39,678 nt of DNA from the NCBI RefSeq assembly GCF_001722335.1, contig NZ_MIHA01000034.1, positions 1 through 39,678 of the forward strand, read 5' to 3'. The translations under genes and the position numbers were made by a program. Positions 1 through 8,598 of the stretch are shown in pieces; the first letter of the stretch is position 1, and the number at the start of each line of letters is the position of its first letter. Origin of the DNA: Mycolicibacterium flavescens (GTDB taxonomy: Bacteria > Actinomycetota > Actinomycetes > Mycobacteriales > Mycobacteriaceae). The notes under the pieces were generated by a model, which saw nothing but the letters and a program-made list of their open reading frames with translations, made no database searches and was not told the origin of the DNA.

Positions 1-321
1 CGCACCTGGGTCGGCGTGGCAGGCACCATGACCACGCTGGCGGCGTTGGCGCACCGGATGGACGCCTACGACTCCGACGCGATCCACCTGTCGCGGGTGC
101 CGTTCGGCAGGCTGCTCGAGGTCTGCGAGGAGCTGATCGCGATGCCGCGGTCCCGGCGCGCGGCGCTCGGCCCGATGCACGAGGGCCGGGTCGACGTGAT
201 CGGCGGCGGCGCGATCATCGTCGAGGAACTCGCCGACGCGTTGGCCCGACGCGCGGGCATCGACGAACTCGTGGTCAGCGAGCACGACATCCTCGACGGC
301 ATCGCGCTGTCGATCGCCTAG
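1..321 (+). CDS. ppx: Ppx/GppA exopolyphosphatase family protein, C-terminal fragment
   Basis: The reading frame is open from base 1 to a TAG at 319-321, so only the last ~106 residues are in the window and the start lies upstream. The visible part has the Ppx/GppA C-terminal pattern: VAGTMTTLAAL, then HEGRVDVIGGGAIIVEEL, then SEHDILDGIAL. Family members hydrolyse inorganic polyphosphate or the pentaphosphate of pppGpp. It resembles the second mycobacterial paralogue (Rv1026 type), an attribution from memory of that sequence. It is probably the end of an upstream housekeeping operon and marks the left boundary of the dormancy island; the next gene has its own promoter in the 72-nt gap. Confidence 0.85.
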   Translation, partial: RTWVGVAGTMTTLAALAHRMDAYDSDAIHLSRVPFGRLLEVCEELIAMPRSRRAALGPMHEGRVDVIGGGAIIVEELADALARRAGIDELVVSEHDILDGIALSIA

Positions 322-343
322 GGGGCCGGGGTAACACCCGGAA

Positions 344-358
344 GTGACTTACTGCCCT
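344..358 (+). promoter_or_regulatory. DosR box of the first Acg operon
   Basis: GTGACTTACTGCCCT matches the DosR consensus GGGACTTNNGNCCCT at 10 of 12 informative positions. It ends 35 nt before the GTG start at 394, the same distance found at several other starts here. Confidence 0.75.
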
Positions 359-381
359 GTCGCGGGCACCTCCGCGCGCGG

Positions 382-387
382 GATTCT
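382..387 (+). promoter_or_regulatory. -10 box, leaderless start of first Acg gene
   Basis: GATTCT fits the mycobacterial -10 pattern TANNNT except at the first base. It starts 23 nt after the DosR box and lies 6 nt before the GTG at 394, so transcription probably begins at the start codon itself. No Shine-Dalgarno sequence precedes that GTG, which agrees with a leaderless mRNA. Confidence 0.6.
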
Positions 388-393
388 CATGGT

Positions 394-1416
394 GTGACTA
401 CCTCCCTGGAGCGCGGGCTGTCGACCCGCAGCGGTCCCGACGCCGAAACGCTGCGCACGGCACTGGCACTCGCGGTCAGGGCCCCGTCGGTGCACAACTC
501 GCAGCCCTGGCACTGGAAGATCGGCGCGCAGAGCCTGCACCTGTACGCCGACCCGTCGCGGCACCTGCCCGCGATCGACGCCGACCGGCGCGACCTGATG
601 ATCAGCTGCGGGGCCACACTGCACCACGCGGTCGTGGGCCTGGCCGCGATGGGCTGGCGTGCCAAGGTGACGCGGTTCCCCGACCCGGCGGACCCCACCC
701 ACCTGGCCGCCATCGCGCTGGTCGCGCAGGAGCCCACCCCGACCGACGTCGCGTTGGCCGCCGCGATCTCGCGGCGCCGCACCGACCGCAGACATTTCAG
801 CAGCTGGCCGGTGTCGCTGGCCGACATCGCCGCGATCGGGGCCCGCGTCGCGCGGATGGGTATCGTGATGCGCCGGGTGGAGATGTCGATCGACATCAGA
901 TCGATTGTGGAGCAGTCGGTTCGGCGTCATCGGGCCGATGACGCCTACCGCGCGGAGCTCGCCGCGTGGAGTGGTCGGCACGCCGCGCCGTACGGGGTGC
1001 CCGCGCGCAACATCCCCGAATCCGATCCGGCCGCCCGCCTACCGGGCCGGTTGTTCGCCGCCGCGGAACTCGCGCAGCCGGCCGGGGCGCCCGCGCTGGC
1101 GGATCAGGGTGTGTTGCTGGCGCTGGGCACCGCCGCCGACGACGACGCGGCGCGGCTGCGGGCAGGGGAGGCGTCGAGCCTGCTGCTGCTCACCGCCACG
1201 TGTTTGGGCCTGGCCAGCTGCCCGGTCTCCGAGCCGCTCGAGCTCGCCGAGACCCGCTCGGCCGTCCGCGACGAGGTGTTCGACGGGCGGGAGCACCCGC
1301 AGATGATGTTCCGGGTCGGGTGGGCCGCGGTCGGCGCCGAACCTCTGCCCGCGACGCCACGGTTGCCGCTCGACGCAGTGGTCAGCCGACTGGACATCGA
1401 GGAGGAGCGACGATGA
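394..1416 (+). CDS. Acg-family nitroreductase-fold flavoprotein (copy A)
   Basis: 340 residues with the usual Acg-family length. The N-terminal signature RAPSVHNSQPW (29-39) and the C-terminal GEASSLLLLTATCLGLASC region are typical of the mycobacterial Acg/Rv3127/Rv3131 group. These proteins have a fused two-domain nitroreductase fold that binds FMN; the characterised mycobacterial member holds FMN under a lid and shows little classical nitroreductase activity, so flavin storage is a possible role. The GTG start is chosen because a DosR box and a -10 box are correctly spaced for a leaderless message. The stop overlaps the next ATG by 4 bases (ATGA), indicating translational coupling with the alcohol dehydrogenase. 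The exact physiological substrate is unknown. Confidence 0.88.
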   Translation: MTTSLERGLSTRSGPDAETLRTALALAVRAPSVHNSQPWHWKIGAQSLHLYADPSRHLPAIDADRRDLMISCGATLHHAVVGLAAMGWRAKVTRFPDPADPTHLAAIALVAQEPTPTDVALAAAISRRRTDRRHFSSWPVSLADIAAIGARVARMGIVMRRVEMSIDIRSIVEQSVRRHRADDAYRAELAAWSGRHAAPYGVPARNIPESDPAARLPGRLFAAAELAQPAGAPALADQGVLLALGTAADDDAARLRAGEASSLLLLTATCLGLASCPVSEPLELAETRSAVRDEVFDGREHPQMMFRVGWAAVGAEPLPATPRLPLDAVVSRLDIEEERR

Positions 1417-2489
1417 AAGCACTGGTGTATCACGGACCGGGGCGGCGAAGCTGGCAGGATGTGCCCGATCCGGTGATCGAGCAGCCGACCGACGTCATCG
1501 TGCGTGTCGACGCGGTCACGATCTGCGGTACCGACTTGCACATACTGAAAGGCGATGTGCCGGAAGTCGAACCGGGACGGATCCTCGGCCACGAGGCGGT
1601 CGGCACCGTGACGGCCGCCGGGGCCGCCGTCCGCACGGTCGCACCCGGGGACCGCGTGCTGGTCTCGTGTATCAGCGCCTGTGGCACCTGCCGGTACTGC
1701 CGCGACGGCAGCTACGGGCAATGTCTGGGTGGTGGCGGCTGGGTGCTCGGTCATCTCATCGACGGAACACAGGCCGAGTATGTGCGAGTTCCGTTCGCCG
1801 ACAACTCGACCCACCGGATACCCGACGGTGTCACCGACGAGCAGATGGTGATGTTGGCCGACATCCTGCCCACCTCCTATGAGGTGGGTGTCCTCGCCGG
1901 CGCCGTTGCGCCCGGTGACGTGGTCGCCATCGTCGGCGCCGGCCCGATCGGTCTGGCTGCCATCCTGACCGCGAAGTTGTTCAGCCCCAGTCATGTCGTC
2001 GCGATCGACGTCGCTGATTCCCGATTGGAGGCGGCCCGCAAGTTCGGCGCCGACATCGTGGTGAACAGCAGCCGGGAGGATCCGCGCGCGGTCGTCGACG
2101 CCGTCTCCGGTGATCTGGGCGCCGACGTGGCGATGGAGGCGGTGGGTCTACCGGAAACGTTCGAACAGGCCGTGTGCCTGGTGCGACCGGGTGGGCGGGT
2201 ACCCAACATCGGTGTGCACGGTGCTCCCGCCACACTGCACCTGGAACAGATCTGGATCAAGAATCTGACGATCACCACCGGTCTGGTGGACACCCACTCC
2301 ACCCCGACCCTCGTCAGGCTGGTCGGCAACGAGCAGATCGACACCACACCGATGATCACCCACCGCTTCACGATGGACGAATTCGAGCGGGCTTACGACG
2401 TTTTCGGCAGAGCCGGCGAAACCGGTGCGCTGAAGGTGCTGCTCACTCCGTCGACGTCAAGATCGAGCCGCGAAGGCACCAGGACATGA
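1413..2489 (+). CDS. Zinc-dependent medium-chain alcohol dehydrogenase
   Basis: 358 residues starting MKALVYHGPG, preceded by GGAGGAG at 1401-1407. It shows the full MDR zinc dehydrogenase set: catalytic-zinc residues C38 (ICGTDLH) and H60-E61 (GHE), structural-zinc cysteines C90, C93, C96 and C104, and a Rossmann motif GAGPIG at 175-180. It should oxidise an alcohol or reduce an aldehyde with NAD(P) in the cytoplasm. It is coupled by 4-base ATGA overlaps to an Acg gene on each side, so it belongs to the DosR-driven operon starting at 394. This suggests a role in fermentative redox balance under hypoxia, which is inference. The open frame extends upstream of 1413, but that part is antisense-like sequence within the preceding gene. 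Confidence 0.88.
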   Translation: MKALVYHGPGRRSWQDVPDPVIEQPTDVIVRVDAVTICGTDLHILKGDVPEVEPGRILGHEAVGTVTAAGAAVRTVAPGDRVLVSCISACGTCRYCRDGSYGQCLGGGGWVLGHLIDGTQAEYVRVPFADNSTHRIPDGVTDEQMVMLADILPTSYEVGVLAGAVAPGDVVAIVGAGPIGLAAILTAKLFSPSHVVAIDVADSRLEAARKFGADIVVNSSREDPRAVVDAVSGDLGADVAMEAVGLPETFEQAVCLVRPGGRVPNIGVHGAPATLHLEQIWIKNLTITTGLVDTHSTPTLVRLVGNEQIDTTPMITHRFTMDEFERAYDVFGRAGETGALKVLLTPSTSRSSREGTRT

Positions 2490-3481
2490 ACGCACCCCGT
2501 CCCGATATCGAAACCTTCCGCGCGGCGCTGCTGCTGGCGACCCGGGCGCCGTCGGTGCACAATTCACAGCCGTGGCTCTGGCGAGTGGGTGAGCGCAGTG
2601 TCCACCTCTACGCCGATCGCCGGCGACAGCTGCCCAACACCGACCCTGACGGCCGGGACTTCCTGCTCAGTTGCGGTGCCGCGCTGAACCACTGCCAGAT
2701 CTCCTTCGCCGCGCTGGGGTGGCGTGCCGAGGTCCACCGGTTCCCGAACCCGGACGATCCGGACCACCTTGCGGCTCTTGAGTTACACCGCCATCCGGCC
2801 GAGCAGACCGACATCAGCCTGGCCGCCGCCATCCCGCGGCGGCGCACCGACCGGCGTCGCTACGGTTCGGCACGCGTCGAACACGCCGACGTGATGTCGA
2901 TCGGGTCCCGCGCGGCCGAACTCGACGTCGTCGTGCGACGGGTCACCGACCTCGATGGTCTGGGTAAGCTCGTTGCCGAGGCGGCCCGGCGGCACGCGGC
3001 GGACTACGGGTATGCGGCTGAATTGGCAACGTGGAGCGGCCGTTACGCGGCCACCGCAGGTGTTCCGGCTCGCAATACGCCGAAACCCGACGGCACGGCC
3101 ACCGCTCGGGCCTTCGCCGGGCCGGTGTTACCGCAACCGGCCGGTTCGGAATCGGCGGTGGACAACGCCGTCGTTCTCGCGCTGGGCACTTCCGACGACT
3201 CCGATCTGTCCCGTCTGCGAGCCGGTGAGGCGACCAGCCTGACCTTGCTCACCGCCACTTCGATGGGCCTGGCGAGCTGTCCGATCACCGAACCGCTGGA
3301 GGTGGCGGGTACTCGAGATGAGGTCAGGGCGCAAGTGTTCGGCGACGGGTACTTTCCGCAGATGTTGATCCGGATCGGGTGGGCACTGCTCAACGCCGAC
3401 CCGCTACCGCCCACCCCGCGCCGCGAGCTGTCCGAAGTCGTTGTCCGGTTGGACGGTTCGCCGTTCGCCCCCTTGGCGTGA
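2486..3481 (+). CDS. Acg-family nitroreductase-fold flavoprotein (copy B)
   Basis: 331 residues, clearly paralogous to the gene at 394: the same RAPSVHNSQPW signature, a LRAGEATSLTLLTATSMGLASCP stretch near the C-terminus and the closing PPTPRRELSEVV. Start ATG at 2486 overlaps the dehydrogenase stop as ATGA, so it is the third gene of the operon. As for copy A, FMN binding is expected from the family, while the physiological reaction is not known. Two Acg genes flanking a dehydrogenase suggests either functional pairing or a duplication followed by capture of the dehydrogenase. Confidence 0.87.
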   Translation: MNAPRPDIETFRAALLLATRAPSVHNSQPWLWRVGERSVHLYADRRRQLPNTDPDGRDFLLSCGAALNHCQISFAALGWRAEVHRFPNPDDPDHLAALELHRHPAEQTDISLAAAIPRRRTDRRRYGSARVEHADVMSIGSRAAELDVVVRRVTDLDGLGKLVAEAARRHAADYGYAAELATWSGRYAATAGVPARNTPKPDGTATARAFAGPVLPQPAGSESAVDNAVVLALGTSDDSDLSRLRAGEATSLTLLTATSMGLASCPITEPLEVAGTRDEVRAQVFGDGYFPQMLIRIGWALLNADPLPPTPRRELSEVVVRLDGSPFAPLA

Positions 3482-3511
3482 TGACACGCCGTCAATTCCG
3501 AGGAGTCCCAA

Positions 3512-4387
3512 ATGAACACAGCATCAACACACCACGGCATCGTCGCCGCCGTCGACGGATCCCCGGCCGCCAAGGCCGCGGTCGTCTGGGCTGCTCGCGA
3601 GGCCGCCGGGCGAAGAGTTCCGCTGATGCTCGTGCATGTCGTGCAATCGCCGGCGGTGCGAATGTGGCCCGAGGTGCCGATGCCGCCGGAGGTCGTCGAC
3701 CAGATCAGGCAGCGCGGTCGCGAAGTGCTGGCGTCGGCACAGGAAGACGCGAAGGCGGCCGCTGAGAACATTGAGGTGACAACGCAGTTGGCTACCGCCG
3801 ACGTGGTTCCCACGCTCGTGGAGCTCTCCGAGAAGGCCGACATGGTCGTCGTGGGCTGCCGTGGATTGGGCGCCATCGCGCGCCGACTGCTGGGGTCTGT
3901 CAGCTGGGGACTGCTCCATCACGCGAAGTGCCCGGTCGCGGTCATCCATGAGGGCGCGCCCGAACCGGGTTCCACCGCACCGGTCGTGGTGGGCATCGAC
4001 GGATCGCCCGCCTCGAAAGCCGCAACCGCGATGGCATTCGACATGGCGTCGCGGCGGGGGGTGCAACTCGTCGCCGTGCACGCCTGGAGCGATTTCTCTG
4101 CGTACGAGTTGCCTGGCCTCGAGTTCCTGGCTCTCAAGCAGGAAGCCGAAGAAGCTCTCAGCGAGAACCTCGCCGGGTGGCGGGAGCGGTATCCCGATGT
4201 CGATGTCCGGCGCGTCGTCGTGCTCGACCGGCCCGCACACCAACTGCTCGAACAGGCGCGGCGCGCGCAGCTGACCGTACTGGGTAGCCACGGTCGGGGC
4301 GGATTCGCCGGGATGCTGCTCGGTTCAGTGAGTTCCGCGGTCGCGGAGTCCGCAGGCACACCGGTGCTGGTGGTCCGCGGCTCGTGA
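3512..4387 (+). CDS. Universal stress protein, tandem UspA domains (1)
   Basis: 291 residues made of two UspA domains (about 8-148 and 157-291). Both carry an intact nucleotide-binding motif of the G-2x-G-9x-G(S/T) type: the first within GCRGLGAIARRLLGSVS, the second within GSHGRGGFAGMLLGSVS. Such tandem USPs (Rv2623 type) bind ATP and slow growth in hypoxic mycobacteria. GAGGAG lies upstream of the ATG. It follows copy B by 30 nt and is the last gene of the 394 operon. It ends only 8 nt from the stop of devR on the opposite strand. Confidence 0.9.
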   Translation: MNTASTHHGIVAAVDGSPAAKAAVVWAAREAAGRRVPLMLVHVVQSPAVRMWPEVPMPPEVVDQIRQRGREVLASAQEDAKAAAENIEVTTQLATADVVPTLVELSEKADMVVVGCRGLGAIARRLLGSVSWGLLHHAKCPVAVIHEGAPEPGSTAPVVVGIDGSPASKAATAMAFDMASRRGVQLVAVHAWSDFSAYELPGLEFLALKQEAEEALSENLAGWRERYPDVDVRRVVVLDRPAHQLLEQARRAQLTVLGSHGRGGFAGMLLGSVSSAVAESAGTPVLVVRGS

Positions 4388-4395
4388 CCGGCGGG

Positions 4396-5043
4396 TCACT
4401 CGTTGGGGCGGCGCGACGTGTCGAGTTTCGAGATGAACACCGCGGCCTGAGTGCGTCGTTCCATACCGAGTTTCGCCAACAGTCGGGACACGTAGTTCTT
4501 CACGGTTTTCTCGGCCAGGAACATCCGAGCGGCGATCTGCTTGTTCGTCAAACCCTCTCCGAGCAGGTCCAGCAGCACCCGCTCCTGGTCACTGAGCCCA
4601 GCCAGGGGGTCGGCCTTCTCCGCGGCTCCGCGCAGTTTGGCCATCAGGGCGGCCGCGGCGCGGTTATCCAGTAGCGAACGGCCGGCACCGACATCCTTGA
4701 TCGCCTGCGCGAGCTCCATCCCCTTGATGTCTTTGACGACGTAACCGCTGGCACCGGCGAGGATCGCGTCCAGCATTGCCTCGTCGGACGTGAAAGAGGT
4801 CAACATCAGACAGCGCAGGTTCGGCATCCGGGAGAGCAGGTCGCGGCACAGTTCGATGCCGTTGCCGTCCGGTAACCGGACGTCGAGCACGGCCACGTCG
4901 GGCTCGAGCGCGCGGATCCGTGCCATCGCCTGGGCCACCGAACCGGCTTCGCCGACCACCTCGAGATCGGGATCCGCGCTGAGCAGTTCGATGAGCCCGC
5001 GACGGACCACCTCGTGATCATCGACGAGGAAGACCTTCACCAT
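4396..5043 (-). CDS. devR: DevR/DosR dormancy response regulator (NarL/LuxR family)
   Basis: 215 residues beginning [13 protein letters not shown]; the ATG at 5043 is chosen over an upstream in-frame start because AGGAGGG lies just before it and because it matches the known N-terminus. Receiver residues D8, D9, phospho-acceptor D54, T82 and K104 are in place. The LuxR-type helix-turn-helix contains the DosR DNA-contact residues K179, K182 and N183 in the stretch [20 protein letters not shown]. It therefore should recognise the same 20-bp DosR palindrome, and such boxes are abundant here. It is the second gene after a DosR-driven Acg gene (98-nt gap) and also has its own -10 candidate. Its kinase gene is not adjacent: devS lies at 19827-21551. 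Confidence 0.96.
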   Translation of the reverse strand: MVKVFLVDDHEVVRRGLIELLSADPDLEVVGEAGSVAQAMARIRALEPDVAVLDVRLPDGNGIELCRDLLSRMPNLRCLMLTSFTSDEAMLDAILAGASGYVVKDIKGMELAQAIKDVGAGRSLLDNRAAAALMAKLRGAAEKADPLAGLSDQERVLLDLLGEGLTNKQIAARMFLAEKTVKNYVSRLLAKLGMERRTQAAVFISKLDTSRRPNE

Positions 5044-5081
5044 CAGGTGCCCTCCTGACCTTCGGCCGATCCGTTTCGCCC

Positions 5082-5087
5082 ACAATA
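5082..5087 (-). promoter_or_regulatory. Candidate -10 box of devR
   Basis: On the minus strand TATTGT fits TANNNT and lies 38 nt before the devR ATG, leaving a leader that contains the AGGAGGG ribosome-binding site. No DosR box is placed at the usual distance, so this may supply constitutive devR while read-through from the Acg gene supplies induced levels (inference). Confidence 0.4.
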
Positions 5088-5140
5088 CTCAGGAACCCGC
5101 GGCCTGCGGTCTCGCTCTTCAGGTGTGGCGCCTCGGGCCA

Positions 5141-6130
5141 TCACCGGGGTTTGACGTCGAGCACCTCGGTGAGCGGTCGGCGGGGCGTGGCCGGTGGCGG
5201 GTTCTCCATTTTCGGCGCCGACCCCACCCTGATCAGCAGCTGCGGCAACGCGACCCGGTCGATGAGGTACGCGACGATGTCCCGGCTCGCGCGCAACTCG
5301 GTGATGTGCGACAGCGTGCACGTGGCCAGCCCAGACACGGTGGCGTTCAACAGAACCGCCGACAGCGTTTCGCCGCACCGAAGGACGCTGGCACGGTCGT
5401 CGTCGTAGGTCGACAGCACCACGACTTTTGATCTGTCGTCGCCGTATGCGGAGCGTCGGTTGTGCTCGTCATGGGAAACCGGAAAGCTGCGCCCGATGGC
5501 GACACGGTCGCTTTCGGCGGCTGTCGGCAGCATCCCGCGGGGGATACCCTCGCGCATCTCGAACGGGGCGGTCCACCACTGCAGCTCCTCGTGGTAGTAG
5601 GAGTCGTAGAACCGCAGCGATTCGGTGAGCCGGGAGGCCTGGGCGAGTTCGGGGCGCAAGTCGTCGGCGATCACGTCGAGCCGGACGTACTCGGTGGCAT
5701 CGAACCGGCGCAACTGCGCTTCGACGGCGGGCCAGTCCGCGGGCTCGGCGAACGGCAACCGGTCCGTGCGCCTGAGCAGTATCGCGTCGGCTCGCCGGCG
5801 ATGTCCCTCGGTCACGAAGCTGATCGGTGAGAACTCGATGGTTGCCAGGTGCAGTGTGTTGTTGGGATTCGGATACCGTTCGATGTTGGCATCCCATCCG
5901 GCGGCCGCCATTGCGACGCGCAGGTGATCGAGCACCGCACCACAGGCCAGCAAGGCCTCGCGACCCGAATGGTCATGTGCGGGCAGCACCCGGTTCTTGT
6001 CGAGGAACAGGTGTGCAACGGCCCCGTCGATCGTCCAGTGCCATGGCTGACTGTTGTGCAGCGACGGGGCCCGGCATGCCACACGGATGGCGTTTGTGAG
6101 CACATCCGTCGTGACCAGCGGCTTTCCCAT
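5141..6130 (-). CDS. Acg-family nitroreductase-fold flavoprotein (copy C)
   Basis: 329 residues starting MGKPLVTTDV, with the family signature CRAPSLHNSQPWHW near residue 20 and the C-terminal LLNATVSGLATC and TPRRPLTEVL segments. It is more divergent than copies A and B. The ATG at 6130 is chosen because it is 6 nt downstream of a -10 box and 34 nt downstream of a DosR box, giving a leaderless message; longer in-frame starts would fall upstream of that promoter. It precedes devR on the same strand, taking the position held by the USP gene Rv3134c ahead of devR-devS in M. tuberculosis. Confidence 0.87.
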   Translation of the reverse strand: MGKPLVTTDVLTNAIRVACRAPSLHNSQPWHWTIDGAVAHLFLDKNRVLPAHDHSGREALLACGAVLDHLRVAMAAAGWDANIERYPNPNNTLHLATIEFSPISFVTEGHRRRADAILLRRTDRLPFAEPADWPAVEAQLRRFDATEYVRLDVIADDLRPELAQASRLTESLRFYDSYYHEELQWWTAPFEMREGIPRGMLPTAAESDRVAIGRSFPVSHDEHNRRSAYGDDRSKVVVLSTYDDDRASVLRCGETLSAVLLNATVSGLATCTLSHITELRASRDIVAYLIDRVALPQLLIRVGSAPKMENPPPATPRRPLTEVLDVKPR

Positions 6131-6136
6131 ACAACG

Positions 6137-6142
6137 ATTCTC
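6137..6142 (-). promoter_or_regulatory. -10 box, leaderless start of third Acg gene
   Basis: GAGAAT on the minus strand starts 22 nt after the DosR box at 6165-6179 and ends 6 nt before the ATG at 6130, repeating the geometry seen at 382-394. Confidence 0.55.
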
Positions 6143-6164
6143 TGCCCCCGAATGCGCCCGAACC

Positions 6165-6179
6165 AGGGCCAATGGTCCC
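6165..6179 (-). promoter_or_regulatory. DosR box between divergent Acg and kinase genes
   Basis: GGGACCATTGGCCCT on the minus strand matches the DosR consensus at 10 of 12 informative positions. It lies 34 nt from the Acg start at 6130. The identical 15-mer recurs at 12808-12822. Its centre is 22 bp from the next box at 6187-6201, so it may also act as the distal site for the gene at 6237. Confidence 0.78.
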
Positions 6180-6186
6180 CACGCCG

Positions 6187-6201
6187 GGGTCTTCTGGCAC
6201 T
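6187..6201 (+). promoter_or_regulatory. DosR box of the kinase-USP operon
   Basis: GGGTCTTCTGGCACT matches the DosR consensus at 10 of 12 positions and ends 35 nt before the ATG at 6237. Confidence 0.7.
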
Positions 6202-6223
6202 GTTCCCAGCCGCCGGCGGGGCC

Positions 6224-6229
6224 GACCAT
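6224..6229 (+). promoter_or_regulatory. -10 box, leaderless start of kinase gene
   Basis: GACCAT begins 22 nt after the DosR box at 6187-6201 and lies 7 nt before the ATG at 6237. No ribosome-binding site precedes this ATG. Confidence 0.5.
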
Positions 6230-6236
6230 TGATTTC

Positions 6237-7727
6237 ATGAGCGCTGTGGTGGAGCAGTTCGATCACATTCCCGGACCCGCGGTGGTGGGCGACCTGGCGG
6301 CGCGAATTCGCGAAACTCACACCGGTCTGGTGGTGCTGGCCGGCGATCGGGCCTACAAGACGAAGAAGCCGGTCGTCACCGACTTCCTGGATTTCGGCAC
6401 GGCGGAGCGCCGCACAGCTGCCTGCGAACGCGAAGTGGAGCTGAATCGCAGGCTGTCTCCGGACAGCTACCTGGGCGTCGGACGCTTCGACGATCCGCTG
6501 ACAGGTTCGCACGAACCCGTGATCGTGATGCGTCGCTACCCCGATCACACCCGGCTGGCCGCGCTTGTGCGCACCGGCCGCCCGGTCCACGATGTCTTGG
6601 AGGTCATCGTGCGAAGACTTGCGTCTTTTCACCGTGACGCCGAGCGTGGCGACGCTGTCGACAGCTGCGGCAGGCCAGATGCGGTTGCCGAACGGTGGCT
6701 GCAGAACCTGGACGAACTCGACCGCCACGGCGTCCTGGACCGAGACGACATCGGCGAAGTCCGGCGGCTCGCGACGCAGTTCATGACCGGCAGGGCGGCG
6801 TTGTTCGACCGGCGTATCGCCGACCGGCGCATCGTCGACGGCCACGGTGACCTGTTGGCCGACGACATCTTCGTGGCAGCAGACCATCTCGCGATCCTCG
6901 ATTGTCTCGAGTTCGACGATCGCCTGCGCTACGTCGACGTGCTCGACGACATCGCTTTCCTCGCCATGGATCTCGAGTTCCTCGGCCGCCCGGATCTCGG
7001 GGAGTTCTTCGTCGAGACGTACCGGCGCGGTGTCGGTGACACCGCGCCGGAATCACTTGTGCATTTCTACATCGCCTACCGGGCCGTGGTCCGCGCCAAG
7101 GTCGACTGCGTCCGAGTGGCGCAGGGCCATCCCGAAGCGGGCGAGGACGCCTGCCGGCACCTGGCAATCGCGCTTGACCACCTGCGGGCGGCCACCGTGC
7201 AGCTGGTCGTCGTGGGTGGCGGGCCGGGCACCGGTAAGAGCACTTTGGCGGCAGCACTCGCCGAACATCTTGCAGCGGAAGTCATCTCGACCGATGTAGT
7301 GCGCAAGCAGATGCAGCAGGCCGGAGTGATTTCAGGTAGCACGGGGTCGATGGGCACCGGACTCTACGCCGCGGAGAACGTCGAAGCCGTCTACGACGAG
7401 GTGTTGCGCCGCGCGCGCGCCGCGCTCGGCGACGGCACCTCGGTGATCCTGGACGGCACCTGGCGCGACCCTGAGCGCCGCGAACACGTGCGTGCCATCG
7501 CGGGCCTTTTGGGTACACCGTTGACCGAGTTGACCTGCGCCACAACGGTGACCAATGCGCAAGACCGGATCAAGACCCGCCGAACCGGTGCTTCCGACGC
7601 GACCCCCCAGATAGCGGCCGCCATCGCCGAGGCTGCACCGGAGTACGGCGGTCACGTCATCGACACCACGCGTCCGTTCCTCGAATCGCTGGCCGAGGCG
7701 CGTCAGATCTGCTGCGCGGCGATCTGA
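6237..7727 (+). CDS. Two-domain kinase: phosphotransferase-like plus P-loop (Rv2004c-like)
   Basis: 496 residues, matching the length of M. tuberculosis Rv2004c, a DosR-regulon protein. Residues ~1-310 resemble an aminoglycoside-phosphotransferase-like fold with a catalytic-loop candidate H203-G204-D205 (VDGHGDLL) and a following LDCLEFDD. Residues ~320-496 form a P-loop kinase domain of the AAA_33/zeta-toxin type with Walker A GGGPGTGKST at 327-336. The substrate is not known for this family. The start at 6237 is set by the DosR box and -10 box; an upstream open frame continues without translation signals. The USP gene 19 nt downstream is probably co-transcribed, the same pairing as Rv2004c-Rv2005c. 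Confidence 0.85.
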   Translation: MSAVVEQFDHIPGPAVVGDLAARIRETHTGLVVLAGDRAYKTKKPVVTDFLDFGTAERRTAACEREVELNRRLSPDSYLGVGRFDDPLTGSHEPVIVMRRYPDHTRLAALVRTGRPVHDVLEVIVRRLASFHRDAERGDAVDSCGRPDAVAERWLQNLDELDRHGVLDRDDIGEVRRLATQFMTGRAALFDRRIADRRIVDGHGDLLADDIFVAADHLAILDCLEFDDRLRYVDVLDDIAFLAMDLEFLGRPDLGEFFVETYRRGVGDTAPESLVHFYIAYRAVVRAKVDCVRVAQGHPEAGEDACRHLAIALDHLRAATVQLVVVGGGPGTGKSTLAAALAEHLAAEVISTDVVRKQMQQAGVISGSTGSMGTGLYAAENVEAVYDEVLRRARAALGDGTSVILDGTWRDPERREHVRAIAGLLGTPLTELTCATTVTNAQDRIKTRRTGASDATPQIAAAIAEAAPEYGGHVIDTTRPFLESLAEARQICCAAI

Positions 7728-7746
7728 GCCGGCGCAGGAACAGGTC

Positions 7747-8598
7747 ATGGACCCCCAGAGCCATCCGGTCGTCGTGGGCGTCGACGGGTCACAGGAAGCC
7801 CTCCAGGCCGCACGGTGGGCGGCGGCGGCGGCGGAGCGACTCGACGCTCCGCTGTGCGTCGTGCATGCCCGGCCCTACTCGGGTCACAATCCGTCCGACA
7901 CGGTCGCCGCGGTACGGGTCGCCGAGCGGGGGGCCGCACGAGAGACTGCGGATTCCGGGACGGTGCTGGCTGCTGCGCAGGACGCGATCGGCCGTCACCA
8001 CACGGGTGTGAACGCCGAGTTCGTCTACATCGCCGAACCGGTAGACGAGGTGCTCGTCCGATTGAGCGTGCACGCCACCATGGTTGTCCTCGGATGCGGC
8101 AGCGTCTCGCCCGGTGCTGCGATTCTGGTCGGTTCGACGACGGTGGCGGTGGTTTCGCGTGCACAGTGCCCCGTGGTGGCCTGGCGGGGGGACGTGACGG
8201 AACCGGACCAGCGCCCGATCGTCGTCGGGGTGAACGGTGACGACGATGCCCGGATCGCCGTCACCGCCGCTTTCGAACTCGCCGACCGCTTCGGGGCCGG
8301 CGTCGTGGCCGTGCACGCGGGCACGATGGCCAGATCGGCGGAGGAGTCGCACCTGTCCGCGGTGATCGATCCGCTGGTGCGGCTCTACCCGGACGTCGAG
8401 GTGACCCTGGTGGTCGACAAGGACAAACCCGCCCGTGCGCTCCTACGCCAGCTCGACGGCGCACAGCTGGTGATAGTCGGAAGCCGTGGACGCGGCCTGC
8501 TCACCGGCGCTCTGCTCGGTTCGACGGGATTGAATCTGCTGCATCACAGTCCGGTGCCGGCGATGATCTGCCGTTCGAGTCGGGCCTCACACGACTGA
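7747..8598 (+). CDS. Universal stress protein, tandem UspA domains (2)
   Basis: 283 residues, two UspA domains (about 6-145 and 155-283). The second has an intact nucleotide motif in GSRGRGLLTGALLGST. The first is altered to GCGSVSPGAAILVGST, lacking the glycine/arginine pair of the motif, as also seen in the USP at 8723. It resembles Rv2005c in length and in following the Rv2004c-like kinase. The ATG at 7747 follows the kinase stop by 19 nt. It converges on the USP gene at 8723 with 124 nt between them. Confidence 0.88.
   Translation: MDPQSHPVVVGVDGSQEALQAARWAAAAAERLDAPLCVVHARPYSGHNPSDTVAAVRVAERGAARETADSGTVLAAAQDAIGRHHTGVNAEFVYIAEPVDEVLVRLSVHATMVVLGCGSVSPGAAILVGSTTVAVVSRAQCPVVAWRGDVTEPDQRPIVVGVNGDDDARIAVTAAFELADRFGAGVVAVHAGTMARSAEESHLSAVIDPLVRLYPDVEVTLVVDKDKPARALLRQLDGAQLVIVGSRGRGLLTGALLGSTGLNLLHHSPVPAMICRSSRASHD

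Noticed and set aside
6054..6236. N-terminal extension of the Rv2004c-like kinase
   Set aside because: The frame is open but runs through the promoter and antisense to the Acg gene; the ATG at 6237 fits the family length and the DosR spacing.
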